Shown here in pieces: positions 1 through 7,783 of a DNA stretch of 64,000 nt; the stretch's first letter is position 1, and each line of letters starts with the position of its first letter. The position numbers and the translations under genes were made by a program. Origin of the DNA: Polyangiaceae bacterium (GTDB lineage: Bacteria > Myxococcota_A > Polyangia > Polyangiales > Polyangiaceae); NCBI GenBank assembly GCA_020846005.1, contig JADLEQ010000107.1, positions 62,001 through 126,000 on the forward strand, read 5' to 3'. Under the pieces are notes generated by a model that made no database searches, was not told the origin of the DNA, and was given only the letters and a program-made list of their open reading frames with translations.

Positions 1-936
1 GGCGCCGATCCGCTCGTGGTCGTGAAACGTGTAGTCGTTCGTCTTGGAGCTGAGCTCGCGCGAGCGGGGCTTGCCGATGTCGTGCAGGAGCGCGGCGACC
101 CGGAGCACCGCCTCGGGGGGACATGCGTCGACGCACGCGAGGGTGTGGGTCCACACGTCCCAGGCGTGGTGGCGGTTCTGCTCACAACCGACGGCGTCCA
201 GCAGCTCCGGAGCGGTCGCCTCGAGGAGCCCGTGCGCGCGCATCACCTCGAACGCCCGGGACGGGCGCCGCGCCTTCATCGTCTTCATCCACTCGTCGCG
301 GATGCGCTCCGCGCTCACCTTCCGATAGCTCGCCAGGGACGGCTCGATCGCCTGGGCCGTCCGCTCCTCGAGCTCGAGCTCCAGCGTGGCGACGAACCGC
401 GCGGCGCGGAGCACGCGCAGACCGTCCTCGGCGAAGCGCGCGGCCGGCTCGCCCACCGCGCGGAGGAGCTTCGCCTCGAGGTCCGCGACGCCACCGAAGG
501 GGTCGACCAGGCGCCCGCCGATCGGATCCCACGCCATCGCGTTCACGGTGAAGTCGCGACGGGCGAGGTCCTCCACGAGATCGTCGACGAAGCGCACCGC
601 GTCCGGTCGGCGACCGTCCGAGTACGACACGTCCCCGCGCAGCGTCGTGACCTCGTACGCGACGCCGCCGTCGAGCACCGTGACCGTGCCGTGGCGGAGC
701 CCGGTCGGGATCACCCTCGGGAACGCACGCATCACCTCCTCCGGGCGAGCGTCCGTCGCGAGATCCCAGTCATTGCGGCTCGCGGCGGCCGCGCCCTCGC
801 GTCGCGCGAGCAGCACGTCGCGGACGCACCCGCCGACGACCCAAGCGCGGCGCCCGACGCTCGCGAGTCGTCGCACAATCGCGAGCACCGGATCCGGCAC
901 GCTGGACGCGAGCGAGCGCTCGTCGGCGGTGGGCAT
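1..936 (-). CDS. cca: CCA-adding tRNA nucleotidyltransferase / poly(A) polymerase family, 3' end outside window
   Basis: This enzyme family adds or repairs the CCA end of tRNA, or adds A tails, in the cytoplasm. The visible 312 residues begin at an ATG and show the class II nucleotidyltransferase head: GGCVRD at residues 35-40 and the metal-binding pair in DWDLATD (D56, D58). These are followed by the RRDFTVNAMAW stretch and the DPFGG turn typical of the family. Near the window edge (residues 283-312) an HD-type phosphohydrolase domain starts, with LLHDIGKPR and HDHERIGA. This points to the Cca/PcnB branch that carries an HD domain. The reading frame is open at base 1, so the C-terminus lies outside. 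CCA addition is favoured over PcnB because the HD domain is present, but the motifs do not separate the two fully. The kinase gene downstream of the start runs on the same strand, 50 bp away. Confidence 0.9.
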   Translation of the reverse strand, partial: MPTADERSLASSVPDPVLAIVRRLASVGRRAWVVGGCVRDVLLARREGAAAASRNDWDLATDARPEEVMRAFPRVIPTGLRHGTVTVLDGGVAYEVTTLRGDVSYSDGRRPDAVRFVDDLVEDLARRDFTVNAMAWDPIGGRLVDPFGGVADLEAKLLRAVGEPAARFAEDGLRVLRAARFVATLELELEERTAQAIEPSLASYRKVSAERIRDEWMKTMKARRPSRAFEVMRAHGLLEATAPELLDAVGCEQNRHHAWDVWTHTLACVDACPPEAVLRVAALLHDIGKPRSRELSSKTNDYTFHDHERIGA

Positions 937-986
937 GCGCGGGAGTCCTAGCGCAGCCGGGCCGACCGCGGTCCCGAACGACGACC

Positions 987-2603
987 TCAGTTGCCCCAGG
1001 GGTCGACGATCTCGCCGCCGCCGATCTTCGGCTTCGGCTTCGGTTTCGTCGCCGGCGGGGGCTCGGGCTTGTCCGCCGGCTTGGCGGCGGCCGCCTTCGC
1101 GCCACCGCCGATCTTCGTGTCACGCTCGAGCTTCAGGCTGCGCCGCGGCTGCGTGGCGTCGATCGAGAACGACTCCGTCCGGAAGCCGTCCCGCCGCACC
1201 TCGACGGTCACGGCCTCGCCTTCGCCGACGTCGAGCACGACGGGGCTCGTACCGAGGTCGGTCTCCCCTCGGAACACGTGGGCGTCCAGCGGCTCGACCG
1301 CGAGTGCGACGGACACCTTCGCGGCGGTCGGTGGGGTCGGGGCCGCGTTCACGGCGGGCTCCGCGGGCTTCGTCGGCGCCGGAGCGGCGACGACGTCCGC
1401 GGCGGGGGCTGCGTCGCTGGCGGCGCTCCGCGCGAAGATGGCTAGGACCAGGCCCACGGCGACGGTCACGCCCGCTGCGCCGGCGACCAGCGGCAGCGCG
1501 CTCCGCCGGCGGCCGCCGCTCGCCGGGCTCGCCGGCAGCGGCTCCGGCATGCCCTTCTTGAAGTAGTCGGCCGGGACGTTGAAGCCGCCGGAGCGCTGCA
1601 TCATCTCGGCGACGGCCGTGGGGATCAGGCCCTCCTCGAGGCGCGTCAAATCCTCGAGCAGTTCCGACATCGTGGCGTAGCGCTGCTCGGGTCGCTTGGA
1701 CAAGCACTTCAGCACGATCGCCTCGAGGCCGGGCGGCACGTCGTTGGGCTGGGGCACCAGCGCGCGGATCGGCACCGGCGCCTTGTACATGTGCTGGGTG
1801 AGGATCCCCATGAAGTTGTCGGCGTCGAACGGCACCTTCCCGCTCGCCAGCTCGTAGAGGATCACACCGAAGGCGTAGATATCGCAGCGCAGGTCGATCT
1901 CGGCCCCGGCGGCCTGCTCGGGGGACATGTAGTGCGGCGTGCCGAACACGGTACCCGCGCGGGTGAGCTTCCCCTCGCTCGAGGTCGACACCTTGGCGAT
2001 GCCGAAGTCCAGAATCTTGACGAAATCCTTCTCGCTGCCGCGCGCAATGAGGAAGATGTTGTCGGGCTTGAGATCGCGGTGGACGATCCCCGCCGCGTGG
2101 GCGGCGGCCAGCCCCTCGGCGAGCTGCCGCGCGATGCGCAGGATGCGCGTGACCGGGACCGGGACGCCCCCCTCCACGATCTGGGTGAGCGGAGCGCCCT
2201 CGAGGAACTCCATCACGAAGTAAGTGGAGCCGTCGGGGAGGCGGCCGAAGTCGCTGATGTCGATGATGTGGAGGTTGCCGATCGCGGAGGCTGCCTTCGC
2301 CTCGTTCAGGAAGCGCTCCATCACCTCGGCGTCGCGCGCCAGATCCGCGCGCAGCACCTTCATCGCGACCTTCTTGCCGATCACCTTGTGGGTGCACCGG
2401 TAGACGACGCCCATCCCACCCTCGCCGAGGACACCCTCGACGCGGTAGCGATCGTCGATCAGACACCCCAGGTACGGGTCGACCCGGCCGCTCTGCGTCG
2501 GCGCGATCTCGAGGTCGGCCATGGACGCCGTGGCGGGCGCGATGGTCGCCTGCTTGAGCGCGACCCGACCGGTCGCGGCGAAGGGGCGGTCTTCTTGGCT
2601 CAT
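987..2603 (-). CDS. Membrane-anchored Ser/Thr protein kinase (PknB type) with PEGA-like C-terminal domain
   Basis: Eukaryotic-type Ser/Thr kinase of 538 residues. The kinase domain (about residues 53-325) looks complete: glycine loop GEGGMGVVY (60-68), ATP-binding lysine in VAMKVL (K82), catalytic loop HRDLKPDN, metal-binding DFGIAK, and SPEQ in place of APE. A single membrane helix follows at about 372-392. An Ala/Pro-rich linker leads to a PEGA-like beta domain with a GETDLGTSPV turn, and the protein ends in a Lys/Pro-rich tail. The short motif KIGGG appears twice, on each side of the Lys/Pro stretch. PEGA tails on myxobacterial kinases are thought to face the periplasm, so this is probably an inner-membrane sensor kinase; its substrate is unknown. 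The ATG at 2603 follows a 326-bp divergent spacer shared with the permease gene at 2930. Confidence 0.93.
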   Translation of the reverse strand: MSQEDRPFAATGRVALKQATIAPATASMADLEIAPTQSGRVDPYLGCLIDDRYRVEGVLGEGGMGVVYRCTHKVIGKKVAMKVLRADLARDAEVMERFLNEAKAASAIGNLHIIDISDFGRLPDGSTYFVMEFLEGAPLTQIVEGGVPVPVTRILRIARQLAEGLAAAHAAGIVHRDLKPDNIFLIARGSEKDFVKILDFGIAKVSTSSEGKLTRAGTVFGTPHYMSPEQAAGAEIDLRCDIYAFGVILYELASGKVPFDADNFMGILTQHMYKAPVPIRALVPQPNDVPPGLEAIVLKCLSKRPEQRYATMSELLEDLTRLEEGLIPTAVAEMMQRSGGFNVPADYFKKGMPEPLPASPASGGRRRSALPLVAGAAGVTVAVGLVLAIFARSAASDAAPAADVVAAPAPTKPAEPAVNAAPTPPTAAKVSVALAVEPLDAHVFRGETDLGTSPVVLDVGEGEAVTVEVRRDGFRTESFSIDATQPRRSLKLERDTKIGGGAKAAAAKPADKPEPPPATKPKPKPKIGGGEIVDPWGN

Positions 2604-2929
2604 GGCTCGAGTCGCTCGTACGTTCGAGGGAGGCGTTGGATCGATCGGGCGGGGCGGTGCGAGGGGCCCAGGCTGGACGTCCGTTCATACGCCGGACGGC
2701 GCCCCCTTGGAGTGCAAGATCCGTACGCAGGCAGGCCCCGGGCGTCGCCCCGAAAACGCCAGCGAGCGCTGCCGGGGCTCGCGGGCCGTGGACCCCGGCA
2801 GGCCTCCGGCCCTCGCAAACGTTGCACACCCCGCGACACGCTGCCCGCCGGGAGCCCTCGCTGCGCGGCGCTCGGCGCGTGGGGGCGCCACACGGGCGAG
2901 GGATTGCTGGTACACCCCCGGCCGCTGAC
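2604..2929. other. Divergent intergenic region between the kinase and LolC/E-type permease genes
   Basis: No gene is supported here. Both neighbours read outward, so promoters for both should lie in this 326-bp stretch, but I cannot point to convincing -35/-10 boxes in such GC-rich DNA. One imperfect 14-bp palindrome, CTCGTACGTTCGAG at 2615-2628, lies just upstream of the kinase start and could be an operator. The open frame that runs into the permease from 2636 lacks codon structure and is treated as non-coding before 2930. Confidence 0.5.
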
Positions 2930-4540
2930 ATGGGCTTCTCACTCGAGCTGGCGCTCCGCTACCTGGGGTCGAAGAAGCGCGACTTCGTGTCGCTCGGCAC
3001 GGTCTTCGCCATCCTCGGGGTGTCCATCGGCGTCGCGGCCCTCACCACGGTCGTGAGCGTCACGGGCGGCTTCCGCGCGCAGTTCCGCGACAAGGTGCTG
3101 GGCGTCAACGCGCACGTCCTCGTGCTGAAGCACACGAGCGACTTCCGCGAGTACCGGGACGTGATGGATCAGGTGCGCGACGTCCCGGGGGTGATCGGCA
3201 TCGCACCGTTCGTGATCAACCCGATGATGGTCACCCGCGGCGACCGGACCGCAACCGGCGTGCTCCTGAAGGGTGTCGACCCGGAGCGGATGGGCGAGGT
3301 GCTCGATCTGCCACGGTACGTGGTGCGGGGCTCGCTCGACGGGCTCCGGCTCGCCGGATCGCGGCCTCCCGCGCAGCGCCGCAGCTCGGCGCTCGACGAT
3401 CCCTGGAGCGTGAAGCGCCGTCCGCTCCCGGCGGCCTCGGGAGGCGCACGCGACGAGCCGGACGGAGGCGTGCCGTTCCTGAAGGCGCTCGAGCGTGCGA
3501 TCGCGTCGGACGGCGGCGCGACGGCGGCCGACGCGGGCGTCGATCACCGGGACGCGGGCGCGGGACCAGCCGACGCGGGCGCCGACTCGGACGACGACCC
3601 CGCCGCGGAGCTGGGCGCGCCCATCGGCGACGTGGAGCCGGACGGCGGGTACGCGAGCGTCCTGCCCGATGACGACGACGACGATCTGCCTGCGGACGTG
3701 GATCCCGATCCGTGCGCGAGCGCGGAGGCGGCGGGAGCGCTCCCGGGGATCGTCATCGGATCGACGCTCGAGCGCACGCTCGACGCGAAGGTCGGCGACT
3801 GCGTACAGGTGACCTCGCCGACGATCGGGTTCTCGTATCGGCGCGGCGCGATGCGCGCCCCGGTCGCGAAGCAGTTCCGGGTGATCGCGATCTTCGAGGC
3901 CGGCTTCGACCAGTACGACTCGAAGCTGGTGTACACCGATCTCTACGAGGCCCAGGCGTTCGCGGACTCCGGCGACAGCGTGACCGGCGTCGAGATGAAG
4001 ATCGCCGACATCGACCGCGCGAAGGAGGTCGGGGTGGCGCTCGAGGCCAAGCTCGCGAACGGGGTCTACAACATCGTGGACTGGGAGGAGCTGAACCGTG
4101 GCCTCTTCACCGCGCTGCGCATCCAACAGATCCTGATGAGCATCGTCCTCGGCCTCATCATCGTCGTCGCCGCGTTCACCGTCATCGCAACCCTCATCAT
4201 GGTCGTCCTCGACAAGAAGAAGGAGATCGCGGTGCTGAAGGCGATGGGAGCGACGGACGGCGCGCTGCTCCGCGCGTTCCTGTGGCAGGGGGCGATCATC
4301 GGCGGCGTGGGGACGGGCGTCGGGCTGCTGCTCGGGTGGGCGAGCTGTCGCGGACTCGAGGTGTGGGGGTTCCCCCTGGATCCGAAGGTCTATTTCATCT
4401 CGAAGCTCCCGGTGCAGATGCGGCTCGACCAGTTCGGATGGATCGGGCTCTTCGCGCTCCTCGTGTGTGTGGGCGCGACGGTTTGGCCGGCGCTCCACGC
4501 CGCGCGCCTGCGGCCGGCGGAGGCGTTCCGCGAGGTCTGA
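2930..4540 (+). CDS. LolC/LolE/FtsX-family ABC transporter permease with large acidic periplasmic insert
   Basis: Predicted inner-membrane permease of 536 residues, from the family that releases lipoproteins (LolC/E) or remodels the envelope (MacB/FtsX). The N-terminus matches LolC/E: YLGSKKRDFVSLGTVFAI, then a first helix with GVSIGVAALTTVVSVTGGF. Three more helices sit at the C-terminus, with the DKKKEIAVLKAMGATDG motif between them. Usual family length is about 410 residues; the extra comes from roughly residues 140-270, an Asp/Ala/Gly-rich insert in the periplasmic domain that contains a run of six Asp. The start is the ATG at 2930, because the family-like sequence begins there and the upstream frame is low-complexity. 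No LolD-type ATPase gene is adjacent. It converges with the receiver-domain gene at 4566. Confidence 0.88.
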   Translation: MGFSLELALRYLGSKKRDFVSLGTVFAILGVSIGVAALTTVVSVTGGFRAQFRDKVLGVNAHVLVLKHTSDFREYRDVMDQVRDVPGVIGIAPFVINPMMVTRGDRTATGVLLKGVDPERMGEVLDLPRYVVRGSLDGLRLAGSRPPAQRRSSALDDPWSVKRRPLPAASGGARDEPDGGVPFLKALERAIASDGGATAADAGVDHRDAGAGPADAGADSDDDPAAELGAPIGDVEPDGGYASVLPDDDDDDLPADVDPDPCASAEAAGALPGIVIGSTLERTLDAKVGDCVQVTSPTIGFSYRRGAMRAPVAKQFRVIAIFEAGFDQYDSKLVYTDLYEAQAFADSGDSVTGVEMKIADIDRAKEVGVALEAKLANGVYNIVDWEELNRGLFTALRIQQILMSIVLGLIIVVAAFTVIATLIMVVLDKKKEIAVLKAMGATDGALLRAFLWQGAIIGGVGTGVGLLLGWASCRGLEVWGFPLDPKVYFISKLPVQMRLDQFGWIGLFALLVCVGATVWPALHAARLRPAEAFREV

Positions 4541-4567
4541 TCCCGGCGCGGCAGCCGCGGGAGGATC
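4539..4567. terminator. Possible bidirectional terminator between convergent genes
   Basis: An inverted repeat (GATCC...GCGG, then CCGC...GGATC, with internal mismatches) lies exactly between the stop codons of the permease and the receiver-domain gene. It has no T tract, so it is only a candidate. Confidence 0.3.
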
Positions 4568-5306
4568 AGCTCGACGCGGGGAGCAGCGACCGCCGCAGGA
4601 GCCCCACGACGCGCGCGCCGAGCTCGGGCGCACGGAACGGCTTCGGCACGAAGTCATCCGCGCCGGCCTCGCGCGCAGCCTCGAGATCGCGCGCCGTCGC
4701 GTGGGCGGTGAGGAGCAGGACGGGCACGTGTGAGAGCGTCGGATCCGATCGGACACGGCGACACATCTCGAGCGCGCTCATCCCGGGCAGGCCGGCGTCG
4801 GCGACGACGAGCTCGAAGCCATCCCGCCGGAGCACGTCCAGCGCCTCCTCGCCGCTCGAGGCGATGCAAGCGTCGACGCCGGCCTTCGCCAGGATGCGCG
4901 AGACGAGTCGCGCGAGCGCGACATCGCCGTCCACGACGAGGACCCGCGCCCCGGCCGCGCGGCACCGGCACGTCTCCTCCTCGCTCGGCGGCGGGACGGA
5001 CGCCGGACACCCCTCACCGACGAATTCGAGCAGGTGACACCAGTCGCGCTCGGCGAAGGCGAGCTCGAGACCCTCTCCGTGATCGCAGACGTGGCCCGCG
5101 ACGGCGGTCGTCGCTTCGCCGACCACGAACGTGACCAGCACCCACTCGCCGTCCCGGGCCTCCTGACCTCCCGGCACGGGGAGGCAGCAGTCGGGGGCTC
5201 CTGCCTGGAGCGAGCTCGCCAGCTCGGTGGCGTCTCCGACCTCGTACCGTAGGCCGCGCAAGGCGGGCGGAAGATAGCGCGAGGCGAGCGACGCGCCAGG
5301 CCTCAA
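4566..5306 (-). CDS. Response regulator: PilZ-like N-terminal domain plus receiver domain
   Basis: About 246 residues from a TTG start at 5306. The first ~115 residues contain a stretch resembling a PilZ-type beta domain (WVLVTFVVGEATTAVAGHV, then LELAFAERDWCHLLEF). A receiver domain follows, from VLVVDGD through the likely phospho-acceptor in DAGLPGMSALE, then LLLTAHA and the conserved lysine in PKPF. There is no DNA-binding output domain. The TTG overlaps the TGA stop of the upstream membrane-protein gene (TTGA), the same 4-nt coupling seen at the two earlier junctions of this operon, which is why this start was chosen. A TTG at 5266 is the alternative. It may signal by protein contact or cyclic-di-GMP binding; the PilZ assignment is tentative. 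Confidence 0.78.
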   Translation of the reverse strand: MRPGASLASRYLPPALRGLRYEVGDATELASSLQAGAPDCCLPVPGGQEARDGEWVLVTFVVGEATTAVAGHVCDHGEGLELAFAERDWCHLLEFVGEGCPASVPPPSEEETCRCRAAGARVLVVDGDVALARLVSRILAKAGVDACIASSGEEALDVLRRDGFELVVADAGLPGMSALEMCRRVRSDPTLSHVPVLLLTAHATARDLEAAREAGADDFVPKPFRAPELGARVVGLLRRSLLPASS

Positions 5307-5974
5307 GGAGGCGTGCGGAGGAGCACGAACACCCAGCAGACCAACCCGAGCCCCGCCAGCCAGGGCGCGGAGGCGTACAGGGGAAGGTCCAGGATCGGCT
5401 CGGACACGGCGAGGGCGCGGAGCGGGCCGCGCGGCACCGCGAGCGAGGTCGCGCCGCCGACGGCCCCGAGGACCCAATCGACCGCGACGAAGAGCCCCGG
5501 ACCGACCGCCCCGAGCCTCGCGCCGGCCAGCACCCAGGCGAAGTACGCGGCCCCACCGAGCGCCCCGAGCCCCGCGCTCACGACGAGATCGGGGGCGAGC
5601 TGCGGATCGGAAGGGACGCGCGACGTCGCCACGCCGAGTACCGCAAGGAACATGCCAGCTCCGGCGGCGACCGCGCTCCCCGCCAGGCCGATCGCGACCA
5701 GCGCCCGGCGGCGGCTCACGCCGTGGCGCGCCCACGGGTAGAGCGCGAGGTCCAGCTGCCCGGGGAGCAGCGCGCGCAGGAGCGCGAACGCGAGCAGGGG
5801 GACGCCGACCCCGAGCGCGGCGTGGGCGACGGCGGGGTCGCTGCCGTACCCGGGAACCCCACGCCCAGCGACCCCGCTCGCCGCCACGAGCGCAGCCGCA
5901 GCGGCGACCCAGCCGACCTCGCGCCCTCCGAGGCGGCCGAGCGCGGCCCGGGCGGCGACGCGCGCGGTGCTCAT
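5303..5974 (-). CDS. Multi-helix membrane protein, second membrane subunit of an ABC-2-like operon
   Basis: 223 residues, starting at an ATG that overlaps the stop of the ABC-like ATPase gene (ATGA, 5971-5974). About six hydrophobic segments are visible, including VGWVAAAAALVAASGVAG, ALVAIGLAGSAVAAGAGMFL and a C-terminal LAGLGLVCWVFVLL, so it is an integral inner-membrane protein. No recognised domain could be read. Position suggests it is one of the two membrane subunits that work with the ATPase-like protein encoded just upstream. Its stop overlaps the TTG of the receiver-domain gene. It could equally be an unrelated membrane protein; function unknown. Confidence 0.82.
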   Translation of the reverse strand: MSTARVAARAALGRLGGREVGWVAAAAALVAASGVAGRGVPGYGSDPAVAHAALGVGVPLLAFALLRALLPGQLDLALYPWARHGVSRRRALVAIGLAGSAVAAGAGMFLAVLGVATSRVPSDPQLAPDLVVSAGLGALGGAAYFAWVLAGARLGAVGPGLFVAVDWVLGAVGGATSLAVPRGPLRALAVSEPILDLPLYASAPWLAGLGLVCWVFVLLRTPP

Positions 5975-7026
5975 GGGGCGTCCCCGTCGGCCTCGGGGGC
6001 CGGGCGCGCGCCGCCGTCTGCGGAGCTCGCGCCGCTCGATCGCGAGGGCACCGCGGGCGCCACGGCGGCCCGGACGCGCGCGAGCTGCTCGCTGCGCGCG
6101 GCCTCCCAGGCTCCACGCGCCAGGCCCGCGGCTGCGGCCGCGGCCTCGGCGAGCGTGGGGATCCGGGGCTCGACTCGCACGAGCCGCGCGCCGCTGGCGA
6201 GCGCGGCCCGTGCGAGCGCGAGTCCGAGGAGCGCGCGGTCCGGACCGGCGACCGTCAGGCGCCCGCCCGCGGTCGCGTCGAGCGCCACCCGACCGACCGC
6301 CGAGTCCGTCGCGAGCGCGGCGAGGAGCGCGCGCGCGTCGGTGGAGGTGACGAGCAGCTCGGTCGCGCCGGGGGCCGCCCCTACGCCGAGCGGCTGCGGG
6401 ATGGAGCGAACGACGCGCCCACCGAGCAGGAGGGTGACCGGCGCGCCGAGGCGCGCGGCGTCGACGGGCGACGAGGTGACGACCAGCGCGCACACCCCGC
6501 GCCGCGCCGCCTCGCGAAGCCGCGCGAGCGTCGAGCGCACGCGATCCGCGCCGTACGCGAGCGGCTCGTGCAGCACGAGGACCTCGGGCAGCGGATCGGC
6601 GAGCGCGAGCGCCAGGACGACCGCGCGGCAGCTCCATGCGTCGAGCCGCGAGCACCGGGCCGACGCGAGGTGCCCCAGGCCGGCACGCTCGAGCGCCGCG
6701 CGCGCGCCGCCGCGCGCGCCACGCGACGCGACGGCGAGCTCGACGGCCGCCTCCACGGTCGAGTCACCCGAGAGCACCTCGGCGGGGAGCAGCACACCCA
6801 TCCGACGACGCACCGCCGGCCGGCGATGCGGATCGGCGCCGAGGACCCGCACACGCCCTCGCCGGGGCGCGCGGACCCCTGCCACCCGGTCGACGAGTAC
6901 GTCGGCGCCGTCCGTCCGCCGCCCGAGGACGACGTGGAGGCCGGGCCCGAGCTGCAGGTCGACCCCCACCAGCGGGTCGTCGCTCACGCCCGCGACCGAC
7001 ACGATGGCCTCCGCCGCGCCGCTCAT
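5971..7026 (-). CDS. Degenerate (pseudo) ABC ATPase of the ABC-2/DrrA type
   Basis: 351 residues whose overall pattern follows an ABC-2 exporter ATPase, but each catalytic motif is altered. The Walker A position reads LGRRTDGADVLV, with no GK[ST]. The signature position reads SRLDAWSCRAV instead of LSGGQ. Walker B reads VLVLHEP, with His where the metal-binding Asp should be. The switch region reads VVTSSPVDAA, with no His. The C-terminal ~120 residues (from about ATELLVTSTDARALL to RIPTLAEAAA) resemble the DUF4162-like tail of DrrA/GldA-type ATPases. This domain order argues that it descends from a real ABC ATPase. The gene lies between two membrane-protein genes and overlaps both by ATGA. 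Inference: it is a non-hydrolysing scaffold or regulator; alternatively ATP binding uses unusual residues. Confidence 0.75.
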   Translation of the reverse strand: MSGAAEAIVSVAGVSDDPLVGVDLQLGPGLHVVLGRRTDGADVLVDRVAGVRAPRRGRVRVLGADPHRRPAVRRRMGVLLPAEVLSGDSTVEAAVELAVASRGARGGARAALERAGLGHLASARCSRLDAWSCRAVVLALALADPLPEVLVLHEPLAYGADRVRSTLARLREAARRGVCALVVTSSPVDAARLGAPVTLLLGGRVVRSIPQPLGVGAAPGATELLVTSTDARALLAALATDSAVGRVALDATAGGRLTVAGPDRALLGLALARAALASGARLVRVEPRIPTLAEAAAAAAGLARGAWEAARSEQLARVRAAVAPAVPSRSSGASSADGGARPAPEADGDAP

Positions 7027-7697
7027 GTCCCGGCTCCGAGGCGCGCTAGCCAGGCCGTGGTCGCCGTGATCGCGCGCGCGGGACCGGGGGCGCCCGGCCA
7101 CGCCGCGGCCGCGAGCTCCGCCGAGGCGACCAGCGCGACCAGCGCCGCGCGCGGGCGGGACGGCGCGATCGCCGCGGCGGCGCCCGCGAGGGCGGCGCCG
7201 AGCGCGCCGAGCGCGCCCGTGAGGACGATCGCGAGCGCGCCCACCCCGAGCCGCGTGATCAGCGACTGCCCGCTCGGCGAGAGCGCGGCCGAGGCGACGA
7301 GCAACGGCCCGACGGGGCGGAGCGCCGCCATGCCGATCACGACGGCCGCGGCGACGAACCGCGCCGCGCTCGTGGGGCCCGCGCGCTCGCCTCGCGTCGC
7401 CGCGAGCATCGCGACCCCAGCCGCTGGACCCTCGCCGAGCGCGGCCACGACCGAGAAGGTGGTGAGCCCGCCCAGCCAGAGCGCTGCGGAGCCGAGCGCG
7501 GCGGCCGCGACGCCGTCGACGAGCGCGCGCCCGCCGGGCGCGGCGGCCACGACACCGAGCGCCACGCCGTGGCCGAGCAGGAGCGACCACCCGAGCGCTC
7601 GCGCGACGCGCGCGCCCGTCCGCTCGCGGAGCGAGCGCGCCTCGACACGCGCGAGCGCGCAGAGGCGGCGACCGAGGCTCGGAGGTGGAGGGGACAA
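7023..7697 (-). CDS. Multi-helix membrane protein, first gene of the pseudo-ABC operon
   Basis: 224 residues from a TTG start (7697). Five or six hydrophobic segments are visible, for example ALVALVASAELAAAAW near the C-terminus and GALAIVLTGALGALGAALAG before it; the N-terminus is Arg-rich and cytoplasmic-looking. No family could be read with confidence. The stop overlaps the ATG of the ABC-like ATPase gene (ATGA at 7023-7026). It heads a four-gene unit (membrane protein, ATPase-like, membrane protein, receiver protein). The TTG start is the first in-frame candidate in front of the hydrophobic part and has no clear ribosome-binding site. The VWA-protein gene diverges 86 bp away. Confidence 0.78.
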   Translation of the reverse strand: MSPPPPSLGRRLCALARVEARSLRERTGARVARALGWSLLLGHGVALGVVAAAPGGRALVDGVAAAALGSAALWLGGLTTFSVVAALGEGPAAGVAMLAATRGERAGPTSAARFVAAAVVIGMAALRPVGPLLVASAALSPSGQSLITRLGVGALAIVLTGALGALGAALAGAAAAIAPSRPRAALVALVASAELAAAAWPGAPGPARAITATTAWLARLGAGT

Positions 7698-7783
7698 GCG
7701 GGGGACCTCGGACTCCCGAGCGGGGCTGCCTCGCCCGGGGGTGCGTCTTGCGGTACGCTAGCGCGCCAACGAAGGAGCTTGCG

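Noticed and set aside
2636-2929. In-frame extension of the permease upstream of 2930
   Set aside because: Low-complexity Arg/Pro-rich sequence without a signal or family similarity; the family start is at 2930.
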